IMG/VR virus record: IMGVR_UViG_3300025917_000030
Span: 1 to 46,610 of that record
Direction: 5' to 3' (one strand)
DNA: 46,610 nucleotides
Origin: a virus
Part shown: one piece after another, positions 1 through 6,020 of the stretch
Position numbering within the stretch: the stretch's first letter is position 1
Layout of the letters: each line of letters starts with the position of its first letter
Notes under the pieces: model-generated
Database searches by the model: none
What the model was told of the DNA's origin: nothing
What the model saw: only the letters and a program-made list of their open reading frames with translations
Translations under genes and position numbers: made by a program

Positions 1-204
1 TATGCATTCGCTACGTTTCGTTCACATACGCTGCACATGGCTATCGATGGTCTCCGGGGAGGCTGGACTTATCCCGGCTATAAAGTTGAATGTCTCGATG
101 ACATTCATGTTCCCTGTGCTTGTGGTCACGGCTACCTCGTAAACGAGGTGTATCACTACCACTCATTGAACGGCATATGCCACAACAAGGTGAAGTGCGT
201 ATGA
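1..204 (+). CDS. Truncated small protein, C-terminal 67 residues
   Basis: The reading frame is open from the first base to a TGA at 202-204, and its start lies off the contig. The visible part is protein-like and rich in Cys and His (for example VPCACGHGYL and GICHNKVKCV), which suggests metal binding, but I recognise no family. The stop overlaps the ATG of the next gene (ATGA), as at most junctions in this cluster, which supports coding. If 1-3371 is an alternative allele of the 42.7-46.6 kb segment, this gene has no obvious counterpart there. Confidence 0.6.
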   Translation, partial: YAFATFRSHTLHMAIDGLRGGWTYPGYKVECLDDIHVPCACGHGYLVNEVYHYHSLNGICHNKVKCV

Positions 205-395
205 GTGAGGCGCAGACATCGGACCCGAAGCTCGAAAAGTTCGAGGAGGAGATTACCACCTTGATCAATCGACTCTCGCTAGAGAGCCGCTGCGATGTGC
301 CTGACTTCATCATCGCGGCTTACCTAGTGAATTGCTTCAACGCATTCGTGGCAGCGACCTGCCAGAACGGGGAGTGGCACAGTGACCGAGACTAG
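201..395 (+). CDS. Small hypothetical protein, MSEAxTSD leader
   Basis: A 64-residue protein of unknown function. The ATG at 201 has an AGGTGA element upstream and overlaps the preceding stop. The first residues, MSEAQTSDPKL, closely match the start of the 42677 gene (MSEARTSDQKL), but the rest of the two proteins differs, so they share a leader attached to different bodies. The body (EEEITTLINRLSL, IIAAYLVNCFNAF) looks mostly helical. It overlaps the next gene by 14 bases. Confidence 0.6.
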   Translation: MSEAQTSDPKLEKFEEEITTLINRLSLESRCDVPDFIIAAYLVNCFNAFVAATCQNGEWHSDRD

Positions 396-1179
396 CCGGA
401 CCAAGGATCTGAAGATGACTGATCCCCAGTGCATCCACGGGAAGACCACAACTGAACGTTGCATACCGTGCGAGAAGGATGCCGAAGCCGGTCGCGGCAA
501 TGGATTCATAGCGCCGTCCTCAAAACAGAGCGTCTATGAAGACGGTGAGCTTTGGTCGTTCATCCGTCGCTGTATGTCACAAGGCAAGGACATCCATCTC
601 GACCACGCAGAGCGAACCTACGAGGAATACTCGGCTCGGCTGGATCTCGCGGCGCTTGAGCGACTGCCCGAACTGAAGGCCTATATCGTTCGAGCGGTTG
701 CTGCTGCGAGAGGCGCCGACGAGACGAACGGTGACACGGAAGCGATGGTGCGGGAATTCATGCTACAGCTCGAGGAGCTGCCAGAACCGGATCAGGATCA
801 GCCCGATGTGCGGCGCTATACATTGACGGAACTCGAAGATTGCATGCGCTCGGCGATCGGTATCGGCGATAGACGCGCTGAGGAACCGTCTGGTTGCCTT
901 GACTGCGCATTGGCTATCCGGAGCGGCCAAGCCGGTTGTTCGCAACATATGAAAGCCACTCAGCCCCTGCCTGACCACCTGAAACCGCCTGTGAAAGCGG
1001 GCGATCCGTGTCCTGCGATCGACGATGCCCACACTGAACACGAAGGGAAGTGCGTGTACTGCGGGGCGCCGATGGCACAGGTGAAAGCCACGGAGCTCTA
1101 CACGTGCGGTAGCGATTATTGCCCGCATCAGCCCAAGTGCGCACAAGTGAACGGGTCCGCGCCTCACACTGAAGGGTAA
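382..1179 (+). CDS. Putative zinc-ribbon protein, allele A
   Basis: A 265-residue protein starting at GTG 382 (GGAG upstream) with the leader VTETSRTKD. It has an early Cys cluster (QCIHGKT, RCIPCEKD), an acidic middle and a C-terminal zinc-ribbon-like segment (CVYCGAPMAQVKA, then TCGSDYC). Bases 961-1089 are identical to 43829-43957 in the 43061 gene, which encodes the same C-terminal module (QPLPDHLKPPVKAGDPCP onward). The two genes have a related leader and tail but unrelated middles, which is a mosaic relationship. Function unknown; binding nucleic acid or protein through zinc would be a guess. Confidence 0.65.
   Translation: MTETSRTKDLKMTDPQCIHGKTTTERCIPCEKDAEAGRGNGFIAPSSKQSVYEDGELWSFIRRCMSQGKDIHLDHAERTYEEYSARLDLAALERLPELKAYIVRAVAAARGADETNGDTEAMVREFMLQLEELPEPDQDQPDVRRYTLTELEDCMRSAIGIGDRRAEEPSGCLDCALAIRSGQAGCSQHMKATQPLPDHLKPPVKAGDPCPAIDDAHTEHEGKCVYCGAPMAQVKATELYTCGSDYCPHQPKCAQVNGSAPHTEG
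961..1089 (+). repeat. 129-bp identical repeat R1, copy A
   Basis: This block matches 43829-43957 base for base over 129 positions, while the sequences on both sides diverge at once. It lies in the same frame of the 382 and 43061 genes. Complete identity over 129 bp between otherwise divergent genes implies recent recombination, or two alleles of one locus. Confidence 0.95.
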
Positions 1180-1181
1180 TC

Positions 1182-1508
1182 ATGAAAACAATTTACACGG
1201 GCTGGCCATCATTGAAACTCGCGCCTGACTTGGCTATCGAGGAAGACCAGCGAAGCCGCTATTACGGCTGGCTATTCGCCAAGCATCCTGACGGCCAGTG
1301 GGTGACGCTTGCCGATTTAAAGCCGGAGATGCGACTGCAGGCGCGCCCAGCCAGCGAGTACCACGAGGATTTCGGCAACGTCCTGTGGTGGCATCTCCCA
1401 GTGAGCGAGCCGCCGCATGTCGGCACTCCGACTGACACCGCATGGCCTGAAAATGGTGACGAGTACTACACGCATTGGTCTCCTATCCCAATGCCTGCTT
1501 TTCCGTGA
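1182..1508 (+). CDS. Hypothetical phage protein, 108 aa
   Basis: The ATG at 1182 follows the previous stop by two bases. The protein is rich in Trp, Tyr and Pro (YYGWLFAKHPDGQWVTLADL, NVLWWHLP, EYYTHWSPIPMP) and looks like a compact globular domain without transmembrane segments. I do not recognise a family. It has no counterpart at the equivalent place after R1 in the right-hand copy, where the unrelated 44052 gene sits. Confidence 0.6.
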   Translation: MKTIYTGWPSLKLAPDLAIEEDQRSRYYGWLFAKHPDGQWVTLADLKPEMRLQARPASEYHEDFGNVLWWHLPVSEPPHVGTPTDTAWPENGDEYYTHWSPIPMPAFP

Positions 1509-1523
1509 GCGAGGAATAAAACC

Positions 1524-1700
1524 ATGTATGGCGGGTGGGTAGTTTGGTTGTGGAGGCAGCTCGTGTGGAAATACGGTCTAGGTGCCTTTCTGGGTGAACA
1601 CCCAAAGAAAGATCCTATAGATGATTGCCCGTGCAGCTGGTGCCAAGCATCCACTGAGTATCTAAACGCGATACGACAGGTGGGCAAGACCCGTGAGTAG
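1524..1700 (+). CDS. Small Trp-rich protein with CxCxxC motif, 58 aa
   Basis: The ATG at 1524 is preceded by GAGGAATAAAACC, a good ribosome site. The protein begins MYGGWVVWLWRQLVWKYGLG, a strongly Trp-rich, possibly membrane-associated helix, then has DDCPCSWCQAS, which could bind a metal. It ends at TAG 1698-1700 and overlaps the next start by 8 bases. No family recognised. Confidence 0.55.
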   Translation: MYGGWVVWLWRQLVWKYGLGAFLGEHPKKDPIDDCPCSWCQASTEYLNAIRQVGKTRE

Positions 1701-1875
1701 TGACTACATCGAAATCACGGATGAGGACGGACACCACATTGTCTATAAAGGTCGCATCCAGAACAGTAATGGGCGCGAGTGCTACCTCTGCGGAAGCCGC
1801 CGACACTGGACCATGGATTGCCCTAGAAAGGATGTACCCGCTCCACAGCACCAAACGGACAAGTCGGATAAGTAG
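1693..1875 (+). CDS. Small CCHC zinc-knuckle protein, 60 aa
   Basis: Starts at GTG 1693, overlapping the previous gene by 8 bases. Residues around 34-47 read CYLCGSRRHWTMDC, an exact C-x2-C-x4-H-x4-C zinc knuckle, the type best known from retroviral nucleocapsid and cellular single-stranded nucleic-acid-binding proteins. A basic Pro/Lys tail follows. The likely role is binding of single-stranded RNA or DNA; this is inferred from the motif alone. A frame-shifted reading from 1700 lacks the motif context and is less likely. Confidence 0.65.
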   Translation: MSSDYIEITDEDGHHIVYKGRIQNSNGRECYLCGSRRHWTMDCPRKDVPAPQHQTDKSDK

Positions 1876-1877
1876 TC

Positions 1878-2048
1878 GTGAGTGGTCTATCTGCTAAACG
1901 TAAAACCGCTGCGTTGGAAGAGCGCATCGTAGACCCAAAGTGCTGCCACTACTGGCGCCCGGATGCATTCGGCTCGGCTCTTCAGGTGTGCTTCAAATGC
2001 TGGAGCACAAGAAGCGCTCCACAGCACTCCGGTGACGATCATGGCTGA
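1878..2048 (+). CDS. Small Cys/His protein, 56 aa
   Basis: Starts at GTG 1878 and ends at TGA 2046-2048, overlapping the next ATG (2041) by 8 bases, an overlap size that recurs in this cluster. The Cys/His arrangement (PKCCHYWRP, QVCFKCWSTRS) could bind zinc. Its 3' end holds ACAGCACTCCGGTGAC, also present at 44782-44797 at another gene junction. No family recognised. Confidence 0.5.
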   Translation: MSGLSAKRKTAALEERIVDPKCCHYWRPDAFGSALQVCFKCWSTRSAPQHSGDDHG

Positions 2049-2229
2049 CTTACCTCCCGGCGTCATCCCCGTCAGTGCTAATGAGTACGACCGGCTCTAT
2101 CCGCGGTATGAGCTCGAGGCGAAGCCGGGCGAGACGTTTCAGCAGTGGCTGAAGGCTGACCGGCGGAAGGCTGCGGCGAAGCGGGTTCGGCTCGTCAAGA
2201 CAAGCGCGAATTCTATAACAGCGAGTTAG
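2041..2229 (+). CDS. Hypothetical protein, 62 aa
   Basis: The ATG at 2041 is embedded in the preceding stop (ATGGCTGA). The product, MADLPPGVIPVSANEYDRLY..., is basic at the C-terminus (DRRKAAAKRVRLVK). No motif identified. It lies immediately upstream of the methyltransferase remnant. Confidence 0.55.
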   Translation: MADLPPGVIPVSANEYDRLYPRYELEAKPGETFQQWLKADRRKAAAKRVRLVKTSANSITAS

Positions 2230-2231
2230 GA

Positions 2232-2628
2232 GTGAACGCACTTGACCTCTTCTCAGGCACTGGCGGTTTCGCCCTCGGATTCGAGCGAGCCGGAATCGAA
2301 ACTCTCGCCTTCTGCGAGTCCAATGATGCTTGTATTGCGCATCTCTCCAGACGATGGCCGCACATTCCGGTGTTCGGGGACGTGCGCTCACTTACCGTCG
2401 ATCCCGGCTTCTGCGACATCCTCTGCGGTGGTTTCCCGTGCCAACCCTTTAGTACCGCATCTCGAGGTCGTAAGACCGCGGTCGATCTCTGGCCAGAGTT
2501 CATCCGTATCGCCAGAGCAGCACGCCCACGTTAGGCAGCTTGGAAACGCCCTCACTCCCTACTTCGCCGAAGTCATCGGCCGAACAATAAATGCCGTTAG
2601 TGCGTCCGCAACTCCATCTAACAGGTGA
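2232..2628 (+). pseudogene. C5 cytosine DNA methyltransferase, internally deleted remnant
   Basis: From GTG 2232, a 100-residue frame carries the N-terminal half of a C5 methyltransferase: the S-adenosylmethionine loop DLFSGTGGFALGFERAG (residues 5-21) and the catalytic loop GGFPCQPFS with Cys70. It stops after LWPEFIRIARAARPR, exactly where families normally continue to the ENV motif. The sequence then resumes in another frame with the C-terminal motif VRQLGNALTPYFAEVIGRTI, ending at 2628. The ENV motif, target-recognition domain and most of the C-terminal half are missing. Natural deletion plus frameshift, or mis-joining of reads, would both look like this; the encoded fragments should not be active. 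Confidence 0.8.
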
Positions 2629-2631
2629 CTA

Positions 2632-2835
2632 ATGGTTAGACGGTATATCCCCAATCGCGATGGCGGTATGTGCGAAACCGCCATGGGCTCGTGGGTTCGG
2701 ATCGAGGACTACGAGTATCTCGCCGCCAAGATCGCGTGCCTCGAGGCTGGAGAACGCGCCAGGCAGGTTGAGGAGACGCGCCGAGCGATTGAGCGGGCGG
2801 AAAAGGCTGAAAGGAGCGCTGTCAATGGATCATAA
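2632..2835 (+). CDS. Small coiled-coil protein, 67 aa
   Basis: The ATG at 2632 has AGGTGA just upstream. After RYIPNRDGGMCETAMGSWVR comes a heptad-like helical stretch (YLAAKIACLEAGERARQVEE onward) rich in Glu, Arg and Ala. This resembles small phage accessory proteins with a coiled coil, but function is unknown. It overlaps the next gene by 11 bases. Confidence 0.6.
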   Translation: MVRRYIPNRDGGMCETAMGSWVRIEDYEYLAAKIACLEAGERARQVEETRRAIERAEKAERSAVNGS

Positions 2836-3049
2836 CTTCGCTCGCGGCGCCCGCATTAGACCCAAGCCGCGAGAGCCAATCAGTAAAGACATCGATTTTC
2901 CGCAGTTCATGTTGAGCGTGGCTCACTGTATCGTGAAGGACTATGGCCTGCGGGACAAGGCTCGATTCCTATCCTACTGCGCGATCGCATTTGAATTCGC
3001 TCTGAAAGAGATACCGGACAGCGCAGGAGCGGAGCATGGCAAGGTCTAA
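2825..3049 (+). CDS. Hypothetical protein, 74 aa
   Basis: The start is ATG 2825, with AAGGAGCG ten bases upstream; a longer upstream frame exists but lacks such a site. The protein is basic at the N-terminus and helical later (FMLSVAHCIVKDYGLRDKAR). Near its end it encodes IPDSA from GATACCGGACAGCGCA, a 16-base string also found at 46054-46069 in the 45863 gene. No family recognised. Confidence 0.55.
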   Translation: MDHNFARGARIRPKPREPISKDIDFPQFMLSVAHCIVKDYGLRDKARFLSYCAIAFEFALKEIPDSAGAEHGKV

Positions 3050-3269
3050 GTCCTGTAACTGGCGAGGAATGGTTGCTCGCGGAGTCTACAAACCTTCCTG
3101 CTCAACTCCCGTGATGGGTATTCCGCCTCGACAGGGTGACCCTTGTCCCGGCTGTGGCCGTCCGGTTGTCCATTGGCGACCAAAAAACCAGAAACGAGCC
3201 ACGATGGCAGACTATCTGAAGTGGAAACGCAAACGCTCCGCTCAAACCGTGAACGCACGTAATGACTAA
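3036..3269 (+). CDS. Small zinc-ribbon-like protein ending in TVNARND, 77 aa
   Basis: Starts at ATG 3036 (GGAGCGGAGC upstream) and overlaps the previous gene. It has DPCPGCGRPVVHW, a partial zinc-ribbon motif, and a basic C-terminal part (YLKWKRKRSAQ). The last seven residues, TVNARND, lie inside repeat R2 and also end the otherwise unrelated 46083 protein. A near-identical ending, TVDARHE, closes the next gene. This gene is therefore the left-hand partner of a conserved junction. Confidence 0.55.
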   Translation: MARSKSCNWRGMVARGVYKPSCSTPVMGIPPRQGDPCPGCGRPVVHWRPKNQKRATMADYLKWKRKRSAQTVNARND

Positions 3270-3371
3270 CCGAAGTGCCGTAGGTCCGGACCATCGGGAC
3301 ACCTGCGGGAACCGGCTCCCATGCGGAGCTGAAGCGCGCTGGCAGACCGCGAGGTTGTCTGCCGACTTTTC
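3245..3371 (+). repeat. 127-bp repeat R2, copy A (identical to contig end)
   Basis: Bases 3245-3371 are identical to 46484-46610, the last 127 bases of the window. The preceding bases differ (A at 3244, T at 46483). A repeat of exactly 127 that ends exactly at the contig end is what a de Bruijn assembler run with k=127 leaves when a path returns to a vertex already used. It covers the end of the upstream gene and most of the 44-aa gene at 3262. Confidence 0.95.
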
Positions 3372-3396
3372 AACCGTGGACGCACGTCATGAGTGA
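3262..3396 (+). CDS. Small protein inside R2, 44 aa
   Basis: The ATG at 3262 overlaps the preceding stop by 8 bases (ATGACTAA), and the TGA at 3394-3396 overlaps the next ATG by 8 bases (ATGAGTGA), matching junctions elsewhere in the cluster. The product starts MTNRSAVGPDHRDTCGNRLP, contains two Cys (TCGNRLPCG) and ends TVDARHE. The region can also form hairpins (GGCAGAC with GTCTGCC at 3341-3363), so I considered a structured RNA, but the coupled frame favours coding. Function unknown. Confidence 0.55.
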   Translation: MTNRSAVGPDHRDTCGNRLPCGAEARWQTARLSADFSTVDARHE

Positions 3397-3661
3397 TCTA
3401 GATCGACAAGCCTCTAGTAGTCAATACGACGATCTCGACTATCACGCCTGCCCGAAATGCGGTTGTGAAATGGATTGGTCCGATTGCTGGATGATCGATT
3501 GCGAGGAAGGTTGGTACGATATCAGCGAGGAAGATCCGATCAACTACGCCCCAGGCACCTACGTAAGGTGTGGCGAGTGCGAGGGTAAAGGCGGTTGGTG
3601 GCACTGCCATAATAAGGCATGCTCCGCTGTCCCCACGCCAGCGGAGCCCAAAGATGGCTGA
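3389..3661 (+). CDS. Cys-rich zinc-binding protein, 90 aa
   Basis: Starts at ATG 3389. The first half has ACPKCGCEM and DCWMIDCEEGW, the second VRCGECEGKGGWWHCHNKAC. The CxxCxGKG spacing resembles one repeat of the DnaJ zinc domain. At least two zinc sites seem likely. Overall it is acidic and rich in Tyr and Trp. This is the first gene inside the inferred circular genome after the R2 junction. Function unknown. Confidence 0.65.
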   Translation: MSDLDRQASSSQYDDLDYHACPKCGCEMDWSDCWMIDCEEGWYDISEEDPINYAPGTYVRCGECEGKGGWWHCHNKACSAVPTPAEPKDG

Positions 3662-3926
3662 CGAGTTACCCGAGCAATATTGGATCAGGCAGACTTGCGC
3701 CTCAACCACTCACGTCATCAAGACGGCCGAGTGTCCGTGGTGCACGATTGAGCGGCTGAACTCTACGCTCGCGTATAGGCTCCAGGATCTCTACAACGCC
3801 AAATGGCTTATCCGCAACGGTGAGAAGTATTTCGGCTCTCTATGGCGCGACGCAACGGCCGAGGACATCGACGCGATCACTCGACGTGCTCCACCACAGA
3901 CTTCGCCTCACACTGCGAAGGAGTAG
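3654..3926 (+). CDS. Hypothetical protein with AECPWC motif, 90 aa
   Basis: The ATG at 3654 overlaps the previous stop by 8 bases (ATGGCTGA). The product has TAECPWCTIERLNSTL, a single CxxC followed by a helical segment, then GSLWRDATAEDIDAIT and a C-terminus SPHTAKE reminiscent of APHTEG in the 382 gene (shared bases CGCCTCACACTG). A half zinc site that could pair on dimerisation is possible. No family recognised. Confidence 0.6.
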   Translation: MADELPEQYWIRQTCASTTHVIKTAECPWCTIERLNSTLAYRLQDLYNAKWLIRNGEKYFGSLWRDATAEDIDAITRRAPPQTSPHTAKE

Positions 3927-3985
3927 AATAGCCTATGGTCGGTCCCATGAAGCGATTCGACGGCCATAGCCCGTAGGTAAGTAGC

Positions 3986-4126
3986 GTGACAACGAACACT
4001 GCGCGGAAGGTGAGTCGCTGGTTAGAGCTCGGAGTCTCGAGCACCCGCTGTCAACGGGTTGACGGGAATAAGCACCCCAGCCAGCATGGGATCGATCGAC
4101 GACAAGACAACCAAAACGGTAAGTAA
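3986..4126 (+). CDS. Possible small basic protein, 46 aa
   Basis: An open frame from GTG 3986 to TAA 4124-4126, with GGTAAGTAGC upstream and the next gene starting two bases after its stop. The product starts MTTNTARKVSRWLELGVSST and is basic. It fills most of an otherwise empty 200-base gap; the remaining 3927-3985 holds only a 13-codon frame. Coding is plausible from spacing alone, and I recognise no family. Confidence 0.4.
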   Translation: MTTNTARKVSRWLELGVSSTRCQRVDGNKHPSQHGIDRRQDNQNGK

Positions 4127-4128
4127 CC

Positions 4129-4344
4129 ATGGCCAACGTAACTTGGGAAACGCTCCCGCGCAGTGAACGCGCCGAGATTAATCAATATCAATGCGATGTA
4201 TGGCGAGTGGGTGGTGGGGCGCGGCTTTCTGTGTGGTCCCATATCTATAAGGTCTATATAGCAGGCGGCAAACTGGATAGCGTAGAGGCAGCAAAGGCAT
4301 ACGCTGTTAACGCAGCGCTCAACCCCGAAGACTTTGCAGAGTAG
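4129..4344 (+). CDS. Hypothetical protein, 71 aa
   Basis: Starts at ATG 4129 with GGTAAGTAACC upstream. The product has SVWSHIYKVYIAGGKLDSVE followed by AAKAYAVNAALNPEDFAE. The pattern of a short beta region and then a helix 'EAAKAYAVNAAL' is seen in small phage proteins of unknown role. No Cys clusters or membrane segments. Confidence 0.6.
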   Translation: MANVTWETLPRSERAEINQYQCDVWRVGGGARLSVWSHIYKVYIAGGKLDSVEAAKAYAVNAALNPEDFAE

Positions 4345-4373
4345 TCATCGGACCAACTATCCCGCGAGCATCC

Positions 4374-4586
4374 ATGAAAAAGATCACTAGAGAGGAAGCG
4401 CTTGAGCGCTGGCCGTTTGAAGGTAGCGCGGAGTGGCAGGACATGCAGCTCAAGAAGTTTCGAGCACTCCTGGTAGAGGTCTATAACCATGGAGAAAATA
4501 GTGACTTGCATCGCCGGATCGGTGAAGCCTTAGGCGCCTCCCCCGGCGAGGATGCAAAACCGGATCAACCAATAGGTGACCAATGA
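4374..4586 (+). CDS. Hypothetical protein, 70 aa
   Basis: Starts at ATG 4374 after a 29-base gap. A charged, mostly helical product (MKKITREEALERWPFEGSAE start; LKKFRALLVEVYNHGEN), overlapping the next gene by ATGA. No family recognised. Confidence 0.6.
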   Translation: MKKITREEALERWPFEGSAEWQDMQLKKFRALLVEVYNHGENSDLHRRIGEALGASPGEDAKPDQPIGDQ

Positions 4587-4942
4587 GAACGGTGCTCTAT
4601 ACGCACGACCTCGAGCCGATCACCATCCTCGAGCTGGAGGAGTGGAAAATGCGGATGCTGGAGGAGCGTGGCCGCGTCGAACTAGCCGTCATGAAGCCGA
4701 TGTCTGTCGCGGCGTGGAATCCATCAGTAGTTCCTGAGCCCGAGCCGATCTGGCGAGTCTGCATCACGGCCGAGCGCTTCCATAGCAACGGACAGATACA
4801 CATGATGCTGTTCACTCACAATGAGGAGCACGCATTGCTGTTGAAGTCCGCGTTCCTTCCTGGCCAGCGCTGGGCACTCAAGGAACTGACGGCCGCTGAG
4901 TTTGCGAAGGGGTTTCTCGCGGCGCTTTCGAGGTTCGGATAA
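4583..4942 (+). CDS. Hypothetical protein, 119 aa
   Basis: Starts at ATG 4583, coupled to the upstream stop by ATGA. It has alternating hydrophobic strands (WRVCITAERFHSNGQIHMML, FTHNEEHALLLKSAF) and a C-terminal helix ending in LSRFG, consistent with a small alpha/beta fold. No recognised motif, no membrane segment. Confidence 0.65.
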   Translation: MRTVLYTHDLEPITILELEEWKMRMLEERGRVELAVMKPMSVAAWNPSVVPEPEPIWRVCITAERFHSNGQIHMMLFTHNEEHALLLKSAFLPGQRWALKELTAAEFAKGFLAALSRFG

Positions 4943-4945
4943 CTC

Positions 4946-5146
4946 ATGAGGACGTACGACGAGTTGTTCCGCTCCGCAATGAGCCTTCGATATAGGCTGC
5001 TGGAAGAGAATCGCGACCCGCGTGAGAGCATCTTTTCCATTACTGAGCAAGAGCGGTACATCCTACGCATGCAGCCGTTCAATAGTCCAACCGTCGATCA
5101 CGCCAACGAACGCTTCTGCGGTTTCAAGCTGTATACGATCGGATAA
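4946..5146 (+). CDS. Hypothetical protein, 66 aa
   Basis: Starts at ATG 4946 three bases after the preceding stop. The product, MRTYDELFRSAMSLRYRLLE onward, is charged and helical in its first half. No family or metal-binding motif is visible. Confidence 0.55.
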   Translation: MRTYDELFRSAMSLRYRLLEENRDPRESIFSITEQERYILRMQPFNSPTVDHANERFCGFKLYTIG

Positions 5147-5149
5147 AAC

Positions 5150-5251
5150 ATGAGCGTTTCCGACCAGTGCTGGCACATAGTGGAGTATCTCGCGTGGTGC
5201 GTGACCTCGGTAGGGATATGGACTCGTCTGATCAGCTGGGTGTTCCAATGA
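5150..5251 (+). CDS. Trp-rich membrane-like microprotein, 33 aa
   Basis: A 33-codon frame from ATG 5150 to TGA 5249-5251, coupled to the next gene by ATGA overlap. Nearly the whole peptide is hydrophobic with five Trp (for example LAWCVTSVGIWTRLISWVFQ), so it could be a single membrane or interfacial helix. It may also serve as a translated leader for the next gene. Too short for family assignment. Confidence 0.45.
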   Translation: MSVSDQCWHIVEYLAWCVTSVGIWTRLISWVFQ

Positions 5252-5535
5252 TAAAACAGCGCTGGTCCGCCTTTTGTGGAGATCCCCAGATGAACGGCTG
5301 GGGCATCGTGCGAGCGGATAAAACGGTTGTGCTGCTGTACGCGCGCGATAAAGCAAACGCTGAGGCGATTGCTTCGGAGCATAACGACACGATTGACGAG
5401 ATCGAGCGACTACGCGCCCAGGTCCAGAGAGTCAGAGACAGCATCGCGCTACTGTCGGACCACAAAGCCGCTTCTATTATCTACTCGGCTTTGGCTGAGG
5501 TAGGCTCACCCGTCGAACCGACTGAGAAGTCATGA
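5248..5535 (+). CDS. Hypothetical protein with coiled coil, 95 aa
   Basis: The ATG at 5248 overlaps the microprotein stop; an upstream in-frame extension lacks support. The N-terminus (WSAFCGDPQMNGWGIVRADK) looks like a small beta domain, followed by KANAEAIASEHNDTIDEIER and a coiled-coil helix (LRAQVQRVRDSIALL). This combination of a display-like beta segment and a coiled coil recurs in phage early proteins of unknown function. Confidence 0.6.
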   Translation: MIKQRWSAFCGDPQMNGWGIVRADKTVVLLYARDKANAEAIASEHNDTIDEIERLRAQVQRVRDSIALLSDHKAASIIYSALAEVGSPVEPTEKS

Positions 5536-5759
5536 CCGAAAAGCACCCCAACTTCACGGACATCTTCTACGCAAACGCCCACGTGCGAGCCTCTGCGAAG
5601 AAGGGGCTACGGCTACAAGAGTCTGGCGATCACAAAGGCGCTCGCGCGGCCTATAAAGAGGCGCTGAAGTGGCAGAAGGAGGCCGAGAGGCTAGAGCGAG
5701 CCGTGAAACAGCTCAAGAACAAGCGGGCGCGCAAGGCGCTATCATCCAAACGTGGTTAA
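5532..5759 (+). CDS. Small helical (TPR/MIT-like) basic protein, 75 aa
   Basis: Starts at ATG 5532, coupled by ATGA. Residues about 20-45 (KKGLRLQESGDHKGARAAYK then EALKWQKEAERLERA) read like one helix-turn-helix repeat of the TPR or MIT type, followed by a very basic tail (KQLKNKRARKALSSKRG). The tail could bind nucleic acid. Function unknown. Confidence 0.6.
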   Translation: MTEKHPNFTDIFYANAHVRASAKKGLRLQESGDHKGARAAYKEALKWQKEAERLERAVKQLKNKRARKALSSKRG

Positions 5760-5982
5760 GTTCTTCGAACTATTCAAAAGAAACACCACGCCAGTATTGG
5801 AGCAACAGGCGGTGTCTCTTGGAGTCTGTCCAAAGTGTCACTCCAAGTCTCTTCGAACCAAATCGACGATCGATTCACGGACGTGGATGCAGTGCGGTGG
5901 ATGCTTCGCAGTCTTTATAAAAGAGGACGATAAGTCAAAGGACCAAGGTCTCGTTGCACCGCGGAGTGACAATTCGGACTGA
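5752..5982 (+). CDS. Zinc-ribbon protein, 76 aa
   Basis: Starts at GTG 5752, overlapping the previous gene by 8 bases. It has two CxxC knuckles 22 residues apart (GVCPKCHSKSL and MQCGGCFAVF), the classical arrangement of a zinc ribbon, on a small beta-rich core. The C-terminus is hydrophilic. The fold suggests nucleic-acid or protein contact; no specific family assigned. Confidence 0.65.
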   Translation: MVKFFELFKRNTTPVLEQQAVSLGVCPKCHSKSLRTKSTIDSRTWMQCGGCFAVFIKEDDKSKDQGLVAPRSDNSD

Positions 5983-6020
5983 TCCGACTACTTTAGGAAC
6001 AATAATAAGGGCAATGGAAA

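Noticed and set aside
3267-3371. Structured non-coding RNA with terminator-like hairpin (GGCAGAC/GTCTGCC then GACTTTTC)
   Set aside because: The same bases form a 44-codon frame coupled by 8-base overlaps on both sides, and the T-run is weak; coding is the better explanation, though RNA structure is not excluded.
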